NCBI GenBank assembly: GCA_963921355.3
Contig: OZ001190.1
Span: 930,001-994,000, forward strand
Direction: 5' to 3'
Origin: CAWUEZ02 sp963921355
GTDB taxonomy: Bacteria; Pseudomonadota; Alphaproteobacteria; Thalassobaculales; Thalassobaculaceae
Length of the DNA stretch: 64,000 bases
In this document: positions 1 through 8,191 of the stretch, piece after piece
How positions within the stretch are numbered: the stretch's first letter is position 1
Layout: each line of letters starts with the position of its first letter
Translations under genes and position numbers: made by a program
The notes under the pieces: generated by a model
Told to the model about the DNA's origin: nothing
Databases searched by the model: none
The model's input: the letters and a program-made list of their open reading frames with translations, nothing else

Positions 1-1
1 G

Positions 2-1327
2 CGCTCGATCTGCGCCGCCCCGTTCGACGGCAACGCTCTTGGTGCCGAGATCCAGCGGCTGCGCCCGCCGCTCAGGGAGATCACCTTCGTCGGCATGATG
101 ATCGGCTCCGGCAAGGAGCTGCTGCACTTCTTCAACGTCACCAAGTCCCTGACCTCAGCCGGTTTCGTCGCCAAGCGCCTGGCCGCCCATGCCCTCGACG
201 TCGCCACCAAGGGCCGGTCGATGCGGCTGACCAACGGCAACGCGCTGGCCGGGCGCCTGGCGAAATCCGCCTTCGACCGCGGTGTGGCGCTTTGGACCCG
301 AGCGCCGGCGGTCGAACTGCTGGTGGACGCCGAAGGTGCCGTCACCGGCGCGGTGATCGACCGCGACGGCACGCGCACCCGGGTCGCCGCTCGGCGCGGC
401 GTGGTGCTGGCCTCGGGTGGGTTTCCCCAGGACCCCGAGCGTCGCCGGCGGCTGTTTCCGCACGCCCCGACCGGGGCCGAGCACCACTCGCCGGCCCCGC
501 CCGGCAACACCGGCGACGGCCTGCGGCTGGCCCAGGCGGCGGGCGCCGGCGTGGACGAGAGCCTGCCGAACGCGGCGGCCTGGGTGCCGATCTCGCGGGT
601 GCCCTGGCCGGACGGCAGCACCGGCACCTTCCCGCACTTCATCGACCGCGCCAAACCGGGGGTGATCGCCGTCGCCCCAAGCGGCCGGCGGTTCGTGAAC
701 GAGGGCAACTCCTACCACGACTTCATCCAAGCCCTGGTCAAGGCCTGCTCGGATCTTCCGGCGGACCAGCAGGGCGACGAGGTCCGGGGCTGGCTGGTCA
801 CCGACCATCGCGCGATCCGCAAGTACGGGCTTGGATTCGTGAAGCCCTTCCCCCTGCCCCTGGCACCGCATCTGCGCTCGGGCTACCTGACGCGCGGGCG
901 CTCGCTCGCCGAGCTAGCCCACGCCATCGGGGTCGACGCCCGGACCTTCGAGGAGTCCGTCACCCGGTTCAACGGCCCAGCGGCCCAGGGCGAGGACCCC
1001 GACTTCGCCAAAGGCTCTACCGCCTACAACCGGTTCCAGGGCGACCCGGAGATTACGCCGAACCCCTGCGTCCACCCACTCGACACCCCGCCCTACTACG
1101 CGGTCGAGGTGGTGGTCGGCGACCTCGGCACCTTCGCCGGTATCCGCACCGACGCGAACGCCCAGGCGCTGGACGGCGACGGGAAGCCGATCCCCGGCCT
1201 GTTTGCCGTCGGCAACGACAACGCCTCGATCATGGGCGGCAACTACCCGGGCGGCGGCATCACGCTGGGCCCCGCGATGACCTTCGGCTACATCGCCGGC
1301 CGGCGGCTGGCCGGCATCGCGGACTGA
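2..1327 (+). CDS. FAD-dependent dehydrogenase, fumarate reductase/3-ketosteroid dehydrogenase-like (5' partial)
   Basis: The gene enters from the left edge in frame 2, so the N-terminal FAD dinucleotide motif and true start lie outside the window; 441 codons are visible. The C-terminus carries the family signature GNDNASIMGGNYPGGGITLGP (residues near the end), where the FAD isoalloxazine and substrate domains close in fumarate reductase/KstD-type flavoproteins. The middle contains the capping-domain style text FVGMMIGSGKELLHFFNV. Members oxidise or desaturate steroid, fumarate or aromatic substrates; the substrate cannot be read from this fragment. It is followed after 38 bases by a convergent hydrolase gene. 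Family assignment is solid, specific function unknown. Confidence 0.85.
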   Translation, partial: RSICAAPFDGNALGAEIQRLRPPLREITFVGMMIGSGKELLHFFNVTKSLTSAGFVAKRLAAHALDVATKGRSMRLTNGNALAGRLAKSAFDRGVALWTRAPAVELLVDAEGAVTGAVIDRDGTRTRVAARRGVVLASGGFPQDPERRRRLFPHAPTGAEHHSPAPPGNTGDGLRLAQAAGAGVDESLPNAAAWVPISRVPWPDGSTGTFPHFIDRAKPGVIAVAPSGRRFVNEGNSYHDFIQALVKACSDLPADQQGDEVRGWLVTDHRAIRKYGLGFVKPFPLPLAPHLRSGYLTRGRSLAELAHAIGVDARTFEESVTRFNGPAAQGEDPDFAKGSTAYNRFQGDPEITPNPCVHPLDTPPYYAVEVVVGDLGTFAGIRTDANAQALDGDGKPIPGLFAVGNDNASIMGGNYPGGGITLGPAMTFGYIAGRRLAGIAD

Positions 1328-1365
1328 CGCGAAGCCGCTACCCCGCCACTTTCATCCCGGCACGC

Positions 1366-2379
1366 TCATCCGGCCGCGCAGAATGCCGACCGGTCACCGT
1401 CAACGGCCTCTTCGCCGGAAGGCAGAGCCGCCGTCTGGTCGGCGGTCCAGGCGGCGATGTCGCCGGTGACCGCCGCCCCGTTCAGATCCCGGAACAGCAT
1501 GTGGAAACCGTTGGCGTAGAGGGCCACCCGGGTCTGGTCGGCCGGCAGGGCCGCAAGCAGCCCGCAGGTCGGGCGGCGCGGAATCAAATCGTCCCGGGCC
1601 CCATACAGCACCAGGAGGGGGCGCCGGATGTCCGGGGCCGCATGCTGGGCCGCGTCCATCAGGCCGACCAGCCCGTGCACCGCGTCCACCCGCGGGCGCT
1701 TGATGAACAACGGGTCTTTCGCCAACGCCTTCAGCACCGCGACATTGTCGGTCGGCTTGACGCGGATCCCGCGCGGCTCGAGCGGCAGCCAGGGCATGGT
1801 GTGGGCCAGGATCTCAAGCCCCCAGTCCTGCGGCGGCGGCATCCAGTCCCGACCCCAGACCGCCGGTGCCGACAGAACCGCCCCGTCGGCGGCGGAGTCG
1901 GGAGCCGCCAGCGCCACCAGGGCGACGGCCCCGCCCATGCTCTCGCCCAACAGATAGACCGGTCGACCGGGCAGTTCGGCTTTGGCCAGCCGGACCAGGG
2001 TCTCGGCGTCGCGGGCCATGCGCTCCGCCCCGTGCCAGTAGCGCCGGCCGGGTCCGCGCCCGAAGCCGCGTTGGTCCGGCGCCCAGACCACGATTCCCGC
2101 CTCCGCCAGCGCCGGGCCGAGATCGGCAAAGGCGTTGGAATAATCCCCGAAGCCGTGCAGGGCGACGACGCCGGCGACCGGCTCGCCCGCGGGGCGGAAC
2201 ACCCGGAGCGGCAGCCGCACCCCGTCGTCCATGACCGCGACCGGGGCCGCCACCAACACGGGTTCGACGGCCTCGGACCCGCCGCGCATCACGGTGGGCG
2301 CACAGCCGCCAACCGCCGGGAGAACGACCATCAGGACTCCGGCAATGATCGGGATCGGCAGACGGAAAGTCGGGCGCAT
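1366..2379 (-). CDS. Alpha/beta hydrolase lipoprotein (monoacylglycerol lipase-like)
   Basis: A 337-residue serine hydrolase. The N-terminus is a hydrophobic signal ending in VGGC, a lipobox, so the protein is probably anchored to the membrane as a lipoprotein. The nucleophile elbow GESMGG supplies the serine; the acid and base fit RDDLIPRR and GFHMLFRD near the C-terminus. The text LHGFGDYSNAFADL and APDQRGFGRG matches the Hydrolase_4 (lysophospholipase/monoacylglycerol lipase) group. A TTG lies one codon upstream at 2382, but the ATG at 2379 is preferred. It diverges from the small zinc-finger gene. The natural substrate is not known. Confidence 0.85.
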   Translation of the reverse strand: MRPTFRLPIPIIAGVLMVVLPAVGGCAPTVMRGGSEAVEPVLVAAPVAVMDDGVRLPLRVFRPAGEPVAGVVALHGFGDYSNAFADLGPALAEAGIVVWAPDQRGFGRGPGRRYWHGAERMARDAETLVRLAKAELPGRPVYLLGESMGGAVALVALAAPDSAADGAVLSAPAVWGRDWMPPPQDWGLEILAHTMPWLPLEPRGIRVKPTDNVAVLKALAKDPLFIKRPRVDAVHGLVGLMDAAQHAAPDIRRPLLVLYGARDDLIPRRPTCGLLAALPADQTRVALYANGFHMLFRDLNGAAVTGDIAAWTADQTAALPSGEEAVDGDRSAFCAAG

Positions 2380-2394
2380 CAATCCAGCAAATTC

Positions 2395-2422
2395 TTGCGG
2401 TCACCGCGACCGTGCGTATCAT
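2395..2422 (+). promoter_or_regulatory. Candidate sigma-70 promoter for zinc-finger gene
   Basis: TTGCGG (2395-2400) and TATCAT (2417-2422) are separated by 16 bases and lie about 80 bases before the ATG at 2503. The -10 box matches 5 of 6 consensus bases, the -35 box only its TTG core. Inferred from sequence alone. Confidence 0.35.
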
Positions 2423-2502
2423 CCTGCCGCAGCGCCGACAACCGAGCCTGAGACTTCGGGCAACGGGACGGCCCTGAGAGTCGACGAAGCGGGGGAGCGG
2501 AC

Positions 2503-2688
2503 ATGGCGGACGCCTTCGAAACCATCGAGGTCACCACCCATCGGGTTGCCTGCGACGGCGGCAACGGGCCGCTCGGCCACCCGCGGGTCTTCCTCGAGAT
2601 CCCCGAGGACGAGCACAAGGTGGTCTGCCCCTACTGCTCGCGCACCTACGTCATGGTCGACCCCGGCGAAGACGACCAGGCGGCCTGA
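2503..2688 (+). CDS. zf-CHCC zinc-finger domain protein (NDUFS6-like), 61 aa
   Basis: A 61-residue acidic protein with the zf-CHCC pattern: Cys at VACDGG, His in LGHPRV, then CPYC near residue 47. This domain is shared with the NDUFS6/13-kDa accessory subunit of mitochondrial complex I and is common as a free-standing small protein in alphaproteobacteria. A strong ribosome site (GGGGGAG) precedes the ATG. Zinc binding is expected from the four ligands. The role in bacteria is not settled; a link to complex I is a family-level inference. Confidence 0.85.
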   Translation: MADAFETIEVTTHRVACDGGNGPLGHPRVFLEIPEDEHKVVCPYCSRTYVMVDPGEDDQAA

Positions 2689-2711
2689 CCGTCAATCCAG
2701 GACGCCGGTCT

Positions 2712-2772
2712 AGATCGGATCACGTTGTGACGGAAACACTGTGGTTTCCGTCACAACGTGTGAATCCGATCT
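2712..2772. repeat. Palindromic repeat, family A copy 1
   Basis: An interrupted palindrome in which the 17-base arms CACGTTGTGACGGAAAC and its complement surround a short loop, with outer arms AGATCGGAT/ATCCGATCT. A second copy with related arms lies at 8135-8191. It forms a strong hairpin in either strand, so it may also terminate transcription after the zinc-finger gene. The repeat class is dispersed and carries no coding capacity. Confidence 0.85.
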
Positions 2773-2783
2773 AAATCATAGAG

Positions 2784-2849
2784 TTAGAGCAGATTCACCG
2801 GTCAGATGGACCGCCGAAAGCGATTCCATCTGACACGGATCTGCTCTAA
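2784..2849. repeat. Palindromic repeat, family B copy 1
   Basis: A 66-base imperfect palindrome starting TTAGAGCAGATTC and ending with ATCTGCTCTAA. It follows family A directly through the linker CTAAATCATAGAG. A second, nearly identical and more perfect copy is at 33764-33829, preceded there by the same linker. It lies between two convergent genes. Confidence 0.85.
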
Positions 2850-2863
2850 TCCAACACTCAGGT

Positions 2864-3346
2864 TCAATCCAGAACACCGGGCCAGTTGATGTCGGCGGCG
2901 CGGATGTTGCCGGGGATGTCCTGCTCCCAGCGGCGCTGAACGTCGCCGTTGTAGTTCAGGTACAGGCGGCCATCGACCACCTTCCAATGCGCCGGGTCGC
3001 CTTTGGCCCTGTAGCCCTGGGAGACAGCCCAGGCGCAGTACCCGCCGTATTGCGGCGCGTAGCGGTCGGGATCGGCGCGGAAGGCATCGCGGTTGGTGGC
3101 CGAGGCGAACCGCCAGGTGGCACCGCGATGTTCCAGTTCAAACGCCTCGCTGCCTTCGACCGGCCGGCCCTCTGAGAAATAGGCGACCGGGTCATAGCCA
3201 CCGACCGCCAGATCTGACAGGAACCCGGTATAGACCTCCGCGCTCGACGCCCGGGCCGTGTCCGGCAGGAGGGCGAGGGTCGGCGCGGCCACGGTGGCAG
3301 TCAGGATGGCTTTCAGTGCGGCCCGGCGGGTCAGGGTCTGCGACAT
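2864..3346 (-). CDS. YHS domain-containing exported protein
   Basis: A 160-residue protein with a Tat-type leader: SQTLTRRAALK followed by a hydrophobic stretch and an Ala-rich cleavage region ending near TARASS. The mature part has the YHS-like text GYDPVAYFSEGRPVEG and YGGYCAWAVSQGY. Such short YHS proteins are common in alphaproteobacteria and are suspected metal (copper) binders, but no catalytic role is established. GGAGG nine bases before the ATG supports the start. It is convergent with the zinc-finger gene and divergent from polA. Confidence 0.85.
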   Translation of the reverse strand: MSQTLTRRAALKAILTATVAAPTLALLPDTARASSAEVYTGFLSDLAVGGYDPVAYFSEGRPVEGSEAFELEHRGATWRFASATNRDAFRADPDRYAPQYGGYCAWAVSQGYRAKGDPAHWKVVDGRLYLNYNGDVQRRWEQDIPGNIRAADINWPGVLD

Positions 3347-3427
3347 CGAAAGGGTCCTCCGCGTTCATCCGTTTCCGGCCATATGGGGATTGTCGCCGCC
3401 CGGCCCAGGGGCGGTCGCGCGGCTTTG

Positions 3428-3445
3428 GATAACGCCTGCGTTATC
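3428..3445. promoter_or_regulatory. Perfect inverted repeat upstream of polA
   Basis: GATAACGC-CT-GCGTTATC is an exact 8-base inverted repeat with a 2-base centre. It lies just upstream of the candidate polA promoter, in the divergent gap between the YHS gene and polA. Its symmetry is that of a dimeric repressor operator; no known regulator is recognised. Confidence 0.4.
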
Positions 3446-3456
3446 AGGGATCCCGC

Positions 3457-3484
3457 TTGCCCACGCCGTGCCGTTCGCTACAGT
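3457..3484 (+). promoter_or_regulatory. Candidate sigma-70 promoter for polA
   Basis: TTGCCC (3457-3462) and TACAGT (3479-3484) with a 16-base spacer end 32 bases before the polA ATG. Both boxes are only partial matches to consensus, so this is a weak call based on position and spacing. Confidence 0.3.
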
Positions 3485-3516
3485 CCACGAAGACCGTCTC
3501 TGACCTTGGATCAGCC

Positions 3517-6351
3517 ATGCCCGCCGACGCCGTCTCCGACGCCCAGTCTTCTGCCGAGTCCAGCCAACCGCATCTCTACCTGGTCGACGGCTCCGGCTAC
3601 ATCTTCCGCGCCTATCACGCCCTGCCGCCGATGACCCGGCCGGACGGCACGCCGGTGAACGCCGTGTTCGGTTTCACCAACATGCTGATCAAGCTGATCG
3701 ACGACATGGACGCCGACCACATGGCGGTGATCTTCGATGCCGCCCGCGTAAGCTTCCGCAACGAGATCTACCCCGACTACAAGGCCCAGCGTCCGGATGC
3801 GCCGGAAGACCTGGTGCCCCAGTTCCCGCTGATCCGCGAGGCGACCCGGGCGGTCAACGCGCCCTGCATCGAGATGGACGGCTACGAGGCCGACGACATC
3901 ATCGCGACCTACGCCCGCCAGGCCCGCGAGAAAGGCTGGCGGGTGACGATCGTGTCCTCCGACAAGGACCTGATGCAGCTGGTGACCAACGGCGTCGACA
4001 TGTTCGACCCGATGAAGAACATCCCGATCGGCCGGGACCAGGTGCTCGAGAAGTTCGGCGTCAATCCTGACAAGGTGGTCGACGTGCAGGCCCTGGCCGG
4101 CGACAGCGTCGACAATGTCCCCGGCGTGCCCGGAATCGGCGTCAAGACCGCGGCCCAGCTAATCGGGGAATACGGTGATCTGGAAACCCTGCTGGCGCGG
4201 GCGGAGGAGATCAGACAGCCGAAACGCCGCCAGAATCTGATCGAGAACGCCGAGCTCGCCCGGATTTCGAAGCAGCTGGTCACCCTGAAAGACGACGTGG
4301 CGGTGCCGGAAACGCTGCAAGCGCTCGCGGTCAAACATATCGACCCCGAAACGGCCCTGCCGTTCCTGCGCGAACAGGCTTTCAAGCGGCTGATCGCGCG
4401 GTTCGAGAGCGAAGCCGGACAGGCGTCCGGCAGCGGGCCGGCGGCACTGGCCCTGGCCGCGCCCGGCGGTGCCGAGGCGTCTTACGAGTTGGTCACCGAA
4501 CTCGACGCATTGCGGCGCTGGGTGGCCGAGGCGGAAGCCCAGGGCGTGGTCGCGTTCGACACCGAGACCTCTTCGCTCAACGCCATGCGCGCGCAGCTCA
4601 TCGGCGTGTCGCTGGCGCTCGGCCCGGGCCGGGCCTGCTACATCCCACTGCGCCATGTCGGCCGTCAGGCGCAGGGCGAGTTGCTGGGCGAGCTGCTGGA
4701 TGCGCCGGGCGGCGAGGATGTGCCCGAGCAAATCCCGTTCGACGCGGCGATCGCGGTGCTGAAGCCCTTGCTGGAGAACCCCGCGGTCCTCAAGGTCGCC
4801 CACAACGCCAAATACGATTGCCTGGTGCTGAGCCGGCCGGCGAACGGCGCCGTCGCGGTTGCGCCCCTGGACGACACCATGTGCGCGTCCTACGTGCTGG
4901 AGGGCGGTCTGCACGGCCACGGGCTGGACGAGCTGTCGCAGCTGCATTTCGAGCACACCAACATCAAGTACGAAGAGGTCTGCGGCAAAGGCAAGAGCCA
5001 GATCTCGTTCGCCGAGGTGGGGCTCGACAAGGCCCGCGACTACGCCGCCGAGGACGCCGACATGACCTGGCGGCTGCACGCTCAGCTGCGGCCGCGCCTG
5101 GTCGAGGATCACATGACCACGGTCTACGAGACCCTCGAGCGGCCCTTGATTCCGGTGCTGGTCGAGATGGAGGGCAACGGGATCCGGGTCGACCCGCAGA
5201 TCCTGAACGACATGTCGGCCGACTTCGCCAAGCGCATGGTGGCGCTTGAAAGTGAGATCCACACGCTGGCCGGCGAGAGCTTCAATGTCGGCTCGCCGAA
5301 ACAGCTAGGTGAGATCCTGTTCGACAAGATGGGGCTGGCGGGCGGCAAGAAAGGCAAGACCGGCGCCTACTCGACCGGCGCCGACGTGCTGGAGGGCCTG
5401 GCCGCCCAAGGCATCGAGCTTGCCGGAAAAGTCCTGGACTACCGGCAGATCTCGAAGCTGAAATCGACCTATACCGACGCCCTGGTCGACGAGATCAATC
5501 CCGAGACCCGGCGGGTCCACACCTCCTATTCGATGGTGGGGGCGGCGACCGGCCGGCTGTCCTCCAACGACCCGAACCTGCAGAACATCCCGATCCGCAC
5601 CGAAGAGGGCCGCAAGATCCGCACCGCCTTCGTCGCCGAACCGGGCCACGTGCTGCTGTCGGTCGACTACTCGCAGATTGAGCTGCGCCTGGTGGCCGAC
5701 ATCGCCGGGCTGGAGACCATGCGCGCGGCCTTCCGCGACGGGGTCGACATCCATGCCCAGACCGCCTCCGAGGTGTTCGGGATTCCGCTCGATGAGATGA
5801 CGCCGGACACGCGCCGCAAGGCCAAGGCGATCAATTTCGGGATCATCTATGGGATCTCCGGCTTCGGGCTCGCCCGCCAGCTCGGCATCGCCCAGGGTGA
5901 GGCCCAGGCCTATATCGATGCCTATTTCGAGCGCTTCCCCGGGATCCGGGACTACATGGACGCCATGAAGAAGCGGGCCCACGAGACCGGCTATGTCGAG
6001 ACCCGGTTCGGCCGCAAGGTGCACATCCGCGCCGTCCGCGAGAAAAACCCGGCGCAGCGGAACTTCGGCGAGCGCGCCGCCATCAACGCCCCGATCCAGG
6101 GCACGGCCGCGGATATCATCAAGCGGGCGATGGTACGTCTGCCCGCCGCCCTGGACCGGGCGGGCTCCAACGCCCGCATGCTGTTGCAGGTCCATGACGA
6201 ACTGCTGTTCGAGGTACCGGAAGACGAGGTCGAACGGACCGCCAGCCTGGTCCGTGAGGTCATGGAGGGGGCGGCCGCGCCGACCCTGAACCTGTCGGTT
6301 CCGCTGGTGGCGGATGCCGGCTGGGGCGCCAGCTGGGCCGAGGCCCACTGA
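3517..6351 (+). CDS. polA: DNA polymerase I
   Basis: A 944-residue family A polymerase of normal length. The first ~290 residues are the 5'-3' flap exonuclease (VDGSGYIFRAYHALP; VPGIGVKTAA helix-hairpin-helix). The middle proofreading domain is intact at its exonuclease I motif (FDTETSS, Asp near residue 348). The polymerase has motif A DYSQIELRLVAD (Asp ~717), the O-helix RRKAKAINFGIIYG (~766) and motif C VHDELLFEV (~893). It acts in Okazaki fragment maturation and excision repair. The ATG at 3517 is chosen because upstream in-frame codons back to a TTG at 3457 encode no conserved sequence. The next gene starts 4 bases after the stop. Confidence 0.98.
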   Translation: MPADAVSDAQSSAESSQPHLYLVDGSGYIFRAYHALPPMTRPDGTPVNAVFGFTNMLIKLIDDMDADHMAVIFDAARVSFRNEIYPDYKAQRPDAPEDLVPQFPLIREATRAVNAPCIEMDGYEADDIIATYARQAREKGWRVTIVSSDKDLMQLVTNGVDMFDPMKNIPIGRDQVLEKFGVNPDKVVDVQALAGDSVDNVPGVPGIGVKTAAQLIGEYGDLETLLARAEEIRQPKRRQNLIENAELARISKQLVTLKDDVAVPETLQALAVKHIDPETALPFLREQAFKRLIARFESEAGQASGSGPAALALAAPGGAEASYELVTELDALRRWVAEAEAQGVVAFDTETSSLNAMRAQLIGVSLALGPGRACYIPLRHVGRQAQGELLGELLDAPGGEDVPEQIPFDAAIAVLKPLLENPAVLKVAHNAKYDCLVLSRPANGAVAVAPLDDTMCASYVLEGGLHGHGLDELSQLHFEHTNIKYEEVCGKGKSQISFAEVGLDKARDYAAEDADMTWRLHAQLRPRLVEDHMTTVYETLERPLIPVLVEMEGNGIRVDPQILNDMSADFAKRMVALESEIHTLAGESFNVGSPKQLGEILFDKMGLAGGKKGKTGAYSTGADVLEGLAAQGIELAGKVLDYRQISKLKSTYTDALVDEINPETRRVHTSYSMVGAATGRLSSNDPNLQNIPIRTEEGRKIRTAFVAEPGHVLLSVDYSQIELRLVADIAGLETMRAAFRDGVDIHAQTASEVFGIPLDEMTPDTRRKAKAINFGIIYGISGFGLARQLGIAQGEAQAYIDAYFERFPGIRDYMDAMKKRAHETGYVETRFGRKVHIRAVREKNPAQRNFGERAAINAPIQGTAADIIKRAMVRLPAALDRAGSNARMLLQVHDELLFEVPEDEVERTASLVREVMEGAAAPTLNLSVPLVADAGWGASWAEAH

Positions 6352-6355
6352 TGTC

Positions 6356-7276
6356 ATGAGCCCGGACAGCCTGGCCGCCAGCCCGCCCTTCGAAGGCGCG
6401 GAGAACGATCTGGACCTCGCCGGCGCCGACGCCGTTCTGTTCGGAGCCCCGCACGGGACGCCCTATCCGGATGAGGACAACGGGCGCCATGCAGAAACGC
6501 CCGGGGCGATCCGCGCCGCCAGCCGCGACGACGCGGCCTGGGCCGCACACTGGGATTTCGATTTCGACGGGTCACTGCTGGGCGAGCGCGGGTTCCGCGT
6601 GCTGGATGCCGGCAATCTGGCGACCTCGCCCCTGGACGGCGCCGGCAACCGCGCGGCGATTCGTGCCTTCACCGAACGGGTGGTCGTGGCCGACGCGGTG
6701 CCGCTCATGCTCGGCGGCGACGACTCGGTGCCGATCCCGTTCTTCGAGGCGCTGGAACCGCTCGGTCCGTTGACGGTGGTGCAGATCGACGCTCACATCG
6801 ACTGGCGGGACGAGCGCTATGGCGAGCCGTTCGGCTATTCCAGCACCATGCGCCGGGCCTCCGAACTGCCACATGTCGAGCGGATCATCCAGATCGGCAT
6901 CCGCGGCCTCGGATCCGCGCGCCGCGAGGAGGTCGAGATCGCTCAGGCCTGGGGCGCCGAGATCATCACCGCGCGCGCCCTGCACCGCGACGGTCTGGCT
7001 GCGGTGGTCGACCAGTTGCCGACCGATGGCAACTGCGTGATCACCCTGGACTGCGACGGCCTTGACCCCACATTCATGCCCGCGGTCGGCGCACCGACGC
7101 CGGGAGGGCTCACCTACACCCAGGCGATCGAGATCATTGCCGCCGTGGCGTCGAAGGCGCGGCTGCGGGCCTTCGACCTTGTCGAGTTCGTCGCGGAGCG
7201 CGACAAGGACGGGCAGGCGGCGCAGGTTGCCGCCCGCCTGGTTGCCAACGTGATCGGAAACCTCGCCAAAGGATAG
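6356..7276 (+). CDS. speB: Agmatinase/arginase-family ureohydrolase
   Basis: A 306-residue ureohydrolase. The binuclear manganese motifs DAHIDW and DCDGLDPTFMPAVGAPTPGG are present. The first motif reads GGDDSVPIP where classical agmatinases and arginases have GGDHS, so the usual first metal-binding histidine is aspartate. Family members hydrolyse agmatine, arginine or related guanidino compounds to urea and an amine; the altered ligand makes the exact substrate uncertain. The ATG at 6356 lies 4 bases after the polA stop, so the genes are probably cotranscribed. The gene symbol is given by family similarity only. Confidence 0.75.
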   Translation: MSPDSLAASPPFEGAENDLDLAGADAVLFGAPHGTPYPDEDNGRHAETPGAIRAASRDDAAWAAHWDFDFDGSLLGERGFRVLDAGNLATSPLDGAGNRAAIRAFTERVVVADAVPLMLGGDDSVPIPFFEALEPLGPLTVVQIDAHIDWRDERYGEPFGYSSTMRRASELPHVERIIQIGIRGLGSARREEVEIAQAWGAEIITARALHRDGLAAVVDQLPTDGNCVITLDCDGLDPTFMPAVGAPTPGGLTYTQAIEIIAAVASKARLRAFDLVEFVAERDKDGQAAQVAARLVANVIGNLAKG

Positions 7277-7358
7277 CCAGATTGCTGGCGAATTAACTCA
7301 AATTTTACGGGTCTCGGTGTTAGTGCGGGGCTCGAAACAACCCTGGAAGCCCCGAACC

Positions 7359-8134
7359 ATGTCCCTGATCGACGATATTGCCGCCAAACTATCCCAGGAA
7401 TTCATCGACGATGCGGCCGACAGGATCGCCCGGATGCAGGTCGCGCTGACCAACATCGGGGCCAAGGACGGTTCGGTGCGGGACGCGATGATGTCGTTGT
7501 CCCGCGAGGTTCACAACATCAAGGGCTCGGCGAGCAATTTCGGATTCTCGACGGCCGGCCTTGTGTCCGAGCGGTTTGAGGACTTCATGGCGGAGACCGC
7601 GAACGGCGCCGAGCTCCCGGTCGCCGAGTACCAGCGGTTCGTCGATGTGCTGAGCGACCTGATCGACCAGGGCCGGGACTGCGGCCCGGAACGCGCCGGT
7701 GAGATCCTGCGGATGCTGCCGCTGCACCACGAGTTCGATCCCGAGAGCGTCACCGCGAACCCGGGCCGGGCCATGGTTGTGGTCCGCGCACGCACCATGG
7801 GCGCCATGCTGGCCCGCGAACTTGCGAATTGCAGGTTTCGCACCCAGCAGTGCCGCGATCCGTTCGACGCCGCCGTCTGGCGTCGCTGGAACAGCCTGAT
7901 CTGGTTCTGACCTCCGCCGTGCTGGAAGCCATGTCCGGCAGCGATCTGGTCCGCGTCCTGAACGGCATGCGGGGTACCAGGAAGATCACCGCCGCCGTCG
8001 TCACGTCCTTCGACAAGGGCCACGCCGAACTGTCCGACCTGCCCGAAGGCGTGGACGTGGTCCGGCTCGGCAACACCCTGTCCGACGACCTCGCCCAGGT
8101 GCTGACCAAGGTCGGTGAGAAGGGGCGCCGCTAG
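7359..8134 (+). pseudogene. Hpt-receiver signalling protein, broken by a one-base deletion
   Basis: From ATG 7359 the frame encodes a histidine phosphotransfer domain; REVHNIKGSASNFGF holds the phospho-accepting His. A receiver-like region follows (residues ~140 on, MVVVRARTMGAMLARELANC). The frame then runs into a nonsense tail and stops at 7910. The receiver half continues in the next frame as LASLEQPDLVLTSAVLEAM through EKGRR to the TAG at 8132. One extra C after position 7877 would give FDAAVLASLEQPDLVLTS without a gap. The protein would be about 258 residues and act in a phosphorelay. The break may be real or a consensus error. Confidence 0.75.
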
Positions 8135-8191
8135 AGCGGATCATGTTTTGACGGAAACACTCCGGTTTCCGTCAAAACATGTGAAGCCGAT
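8135..8191. repeat. Palindromic repeat, family A copy 2
   Basis: Core arms CATGTTTTGACGGAAAC (8142-8158) and GTTTCCGTCAAAACATG (8165-8181) form a perfect 17-base inverted repeat. The layout and sequence match the copy at 2712-2772. It sits between the convergent Hpt and pckA genes, starts immediately at the TAG stop of the former (TAGAGCGGATC), and could act as a bidirectional terminator. Confidence 0.85.

Noticed and set aside
292..2451. 719-codon plus-strand open frame over the flavoprotein and hydrolase genes
   Set aside because: Arg/Gly-rich nonsense composition; both underlying genes in other frames have clear family motifs.
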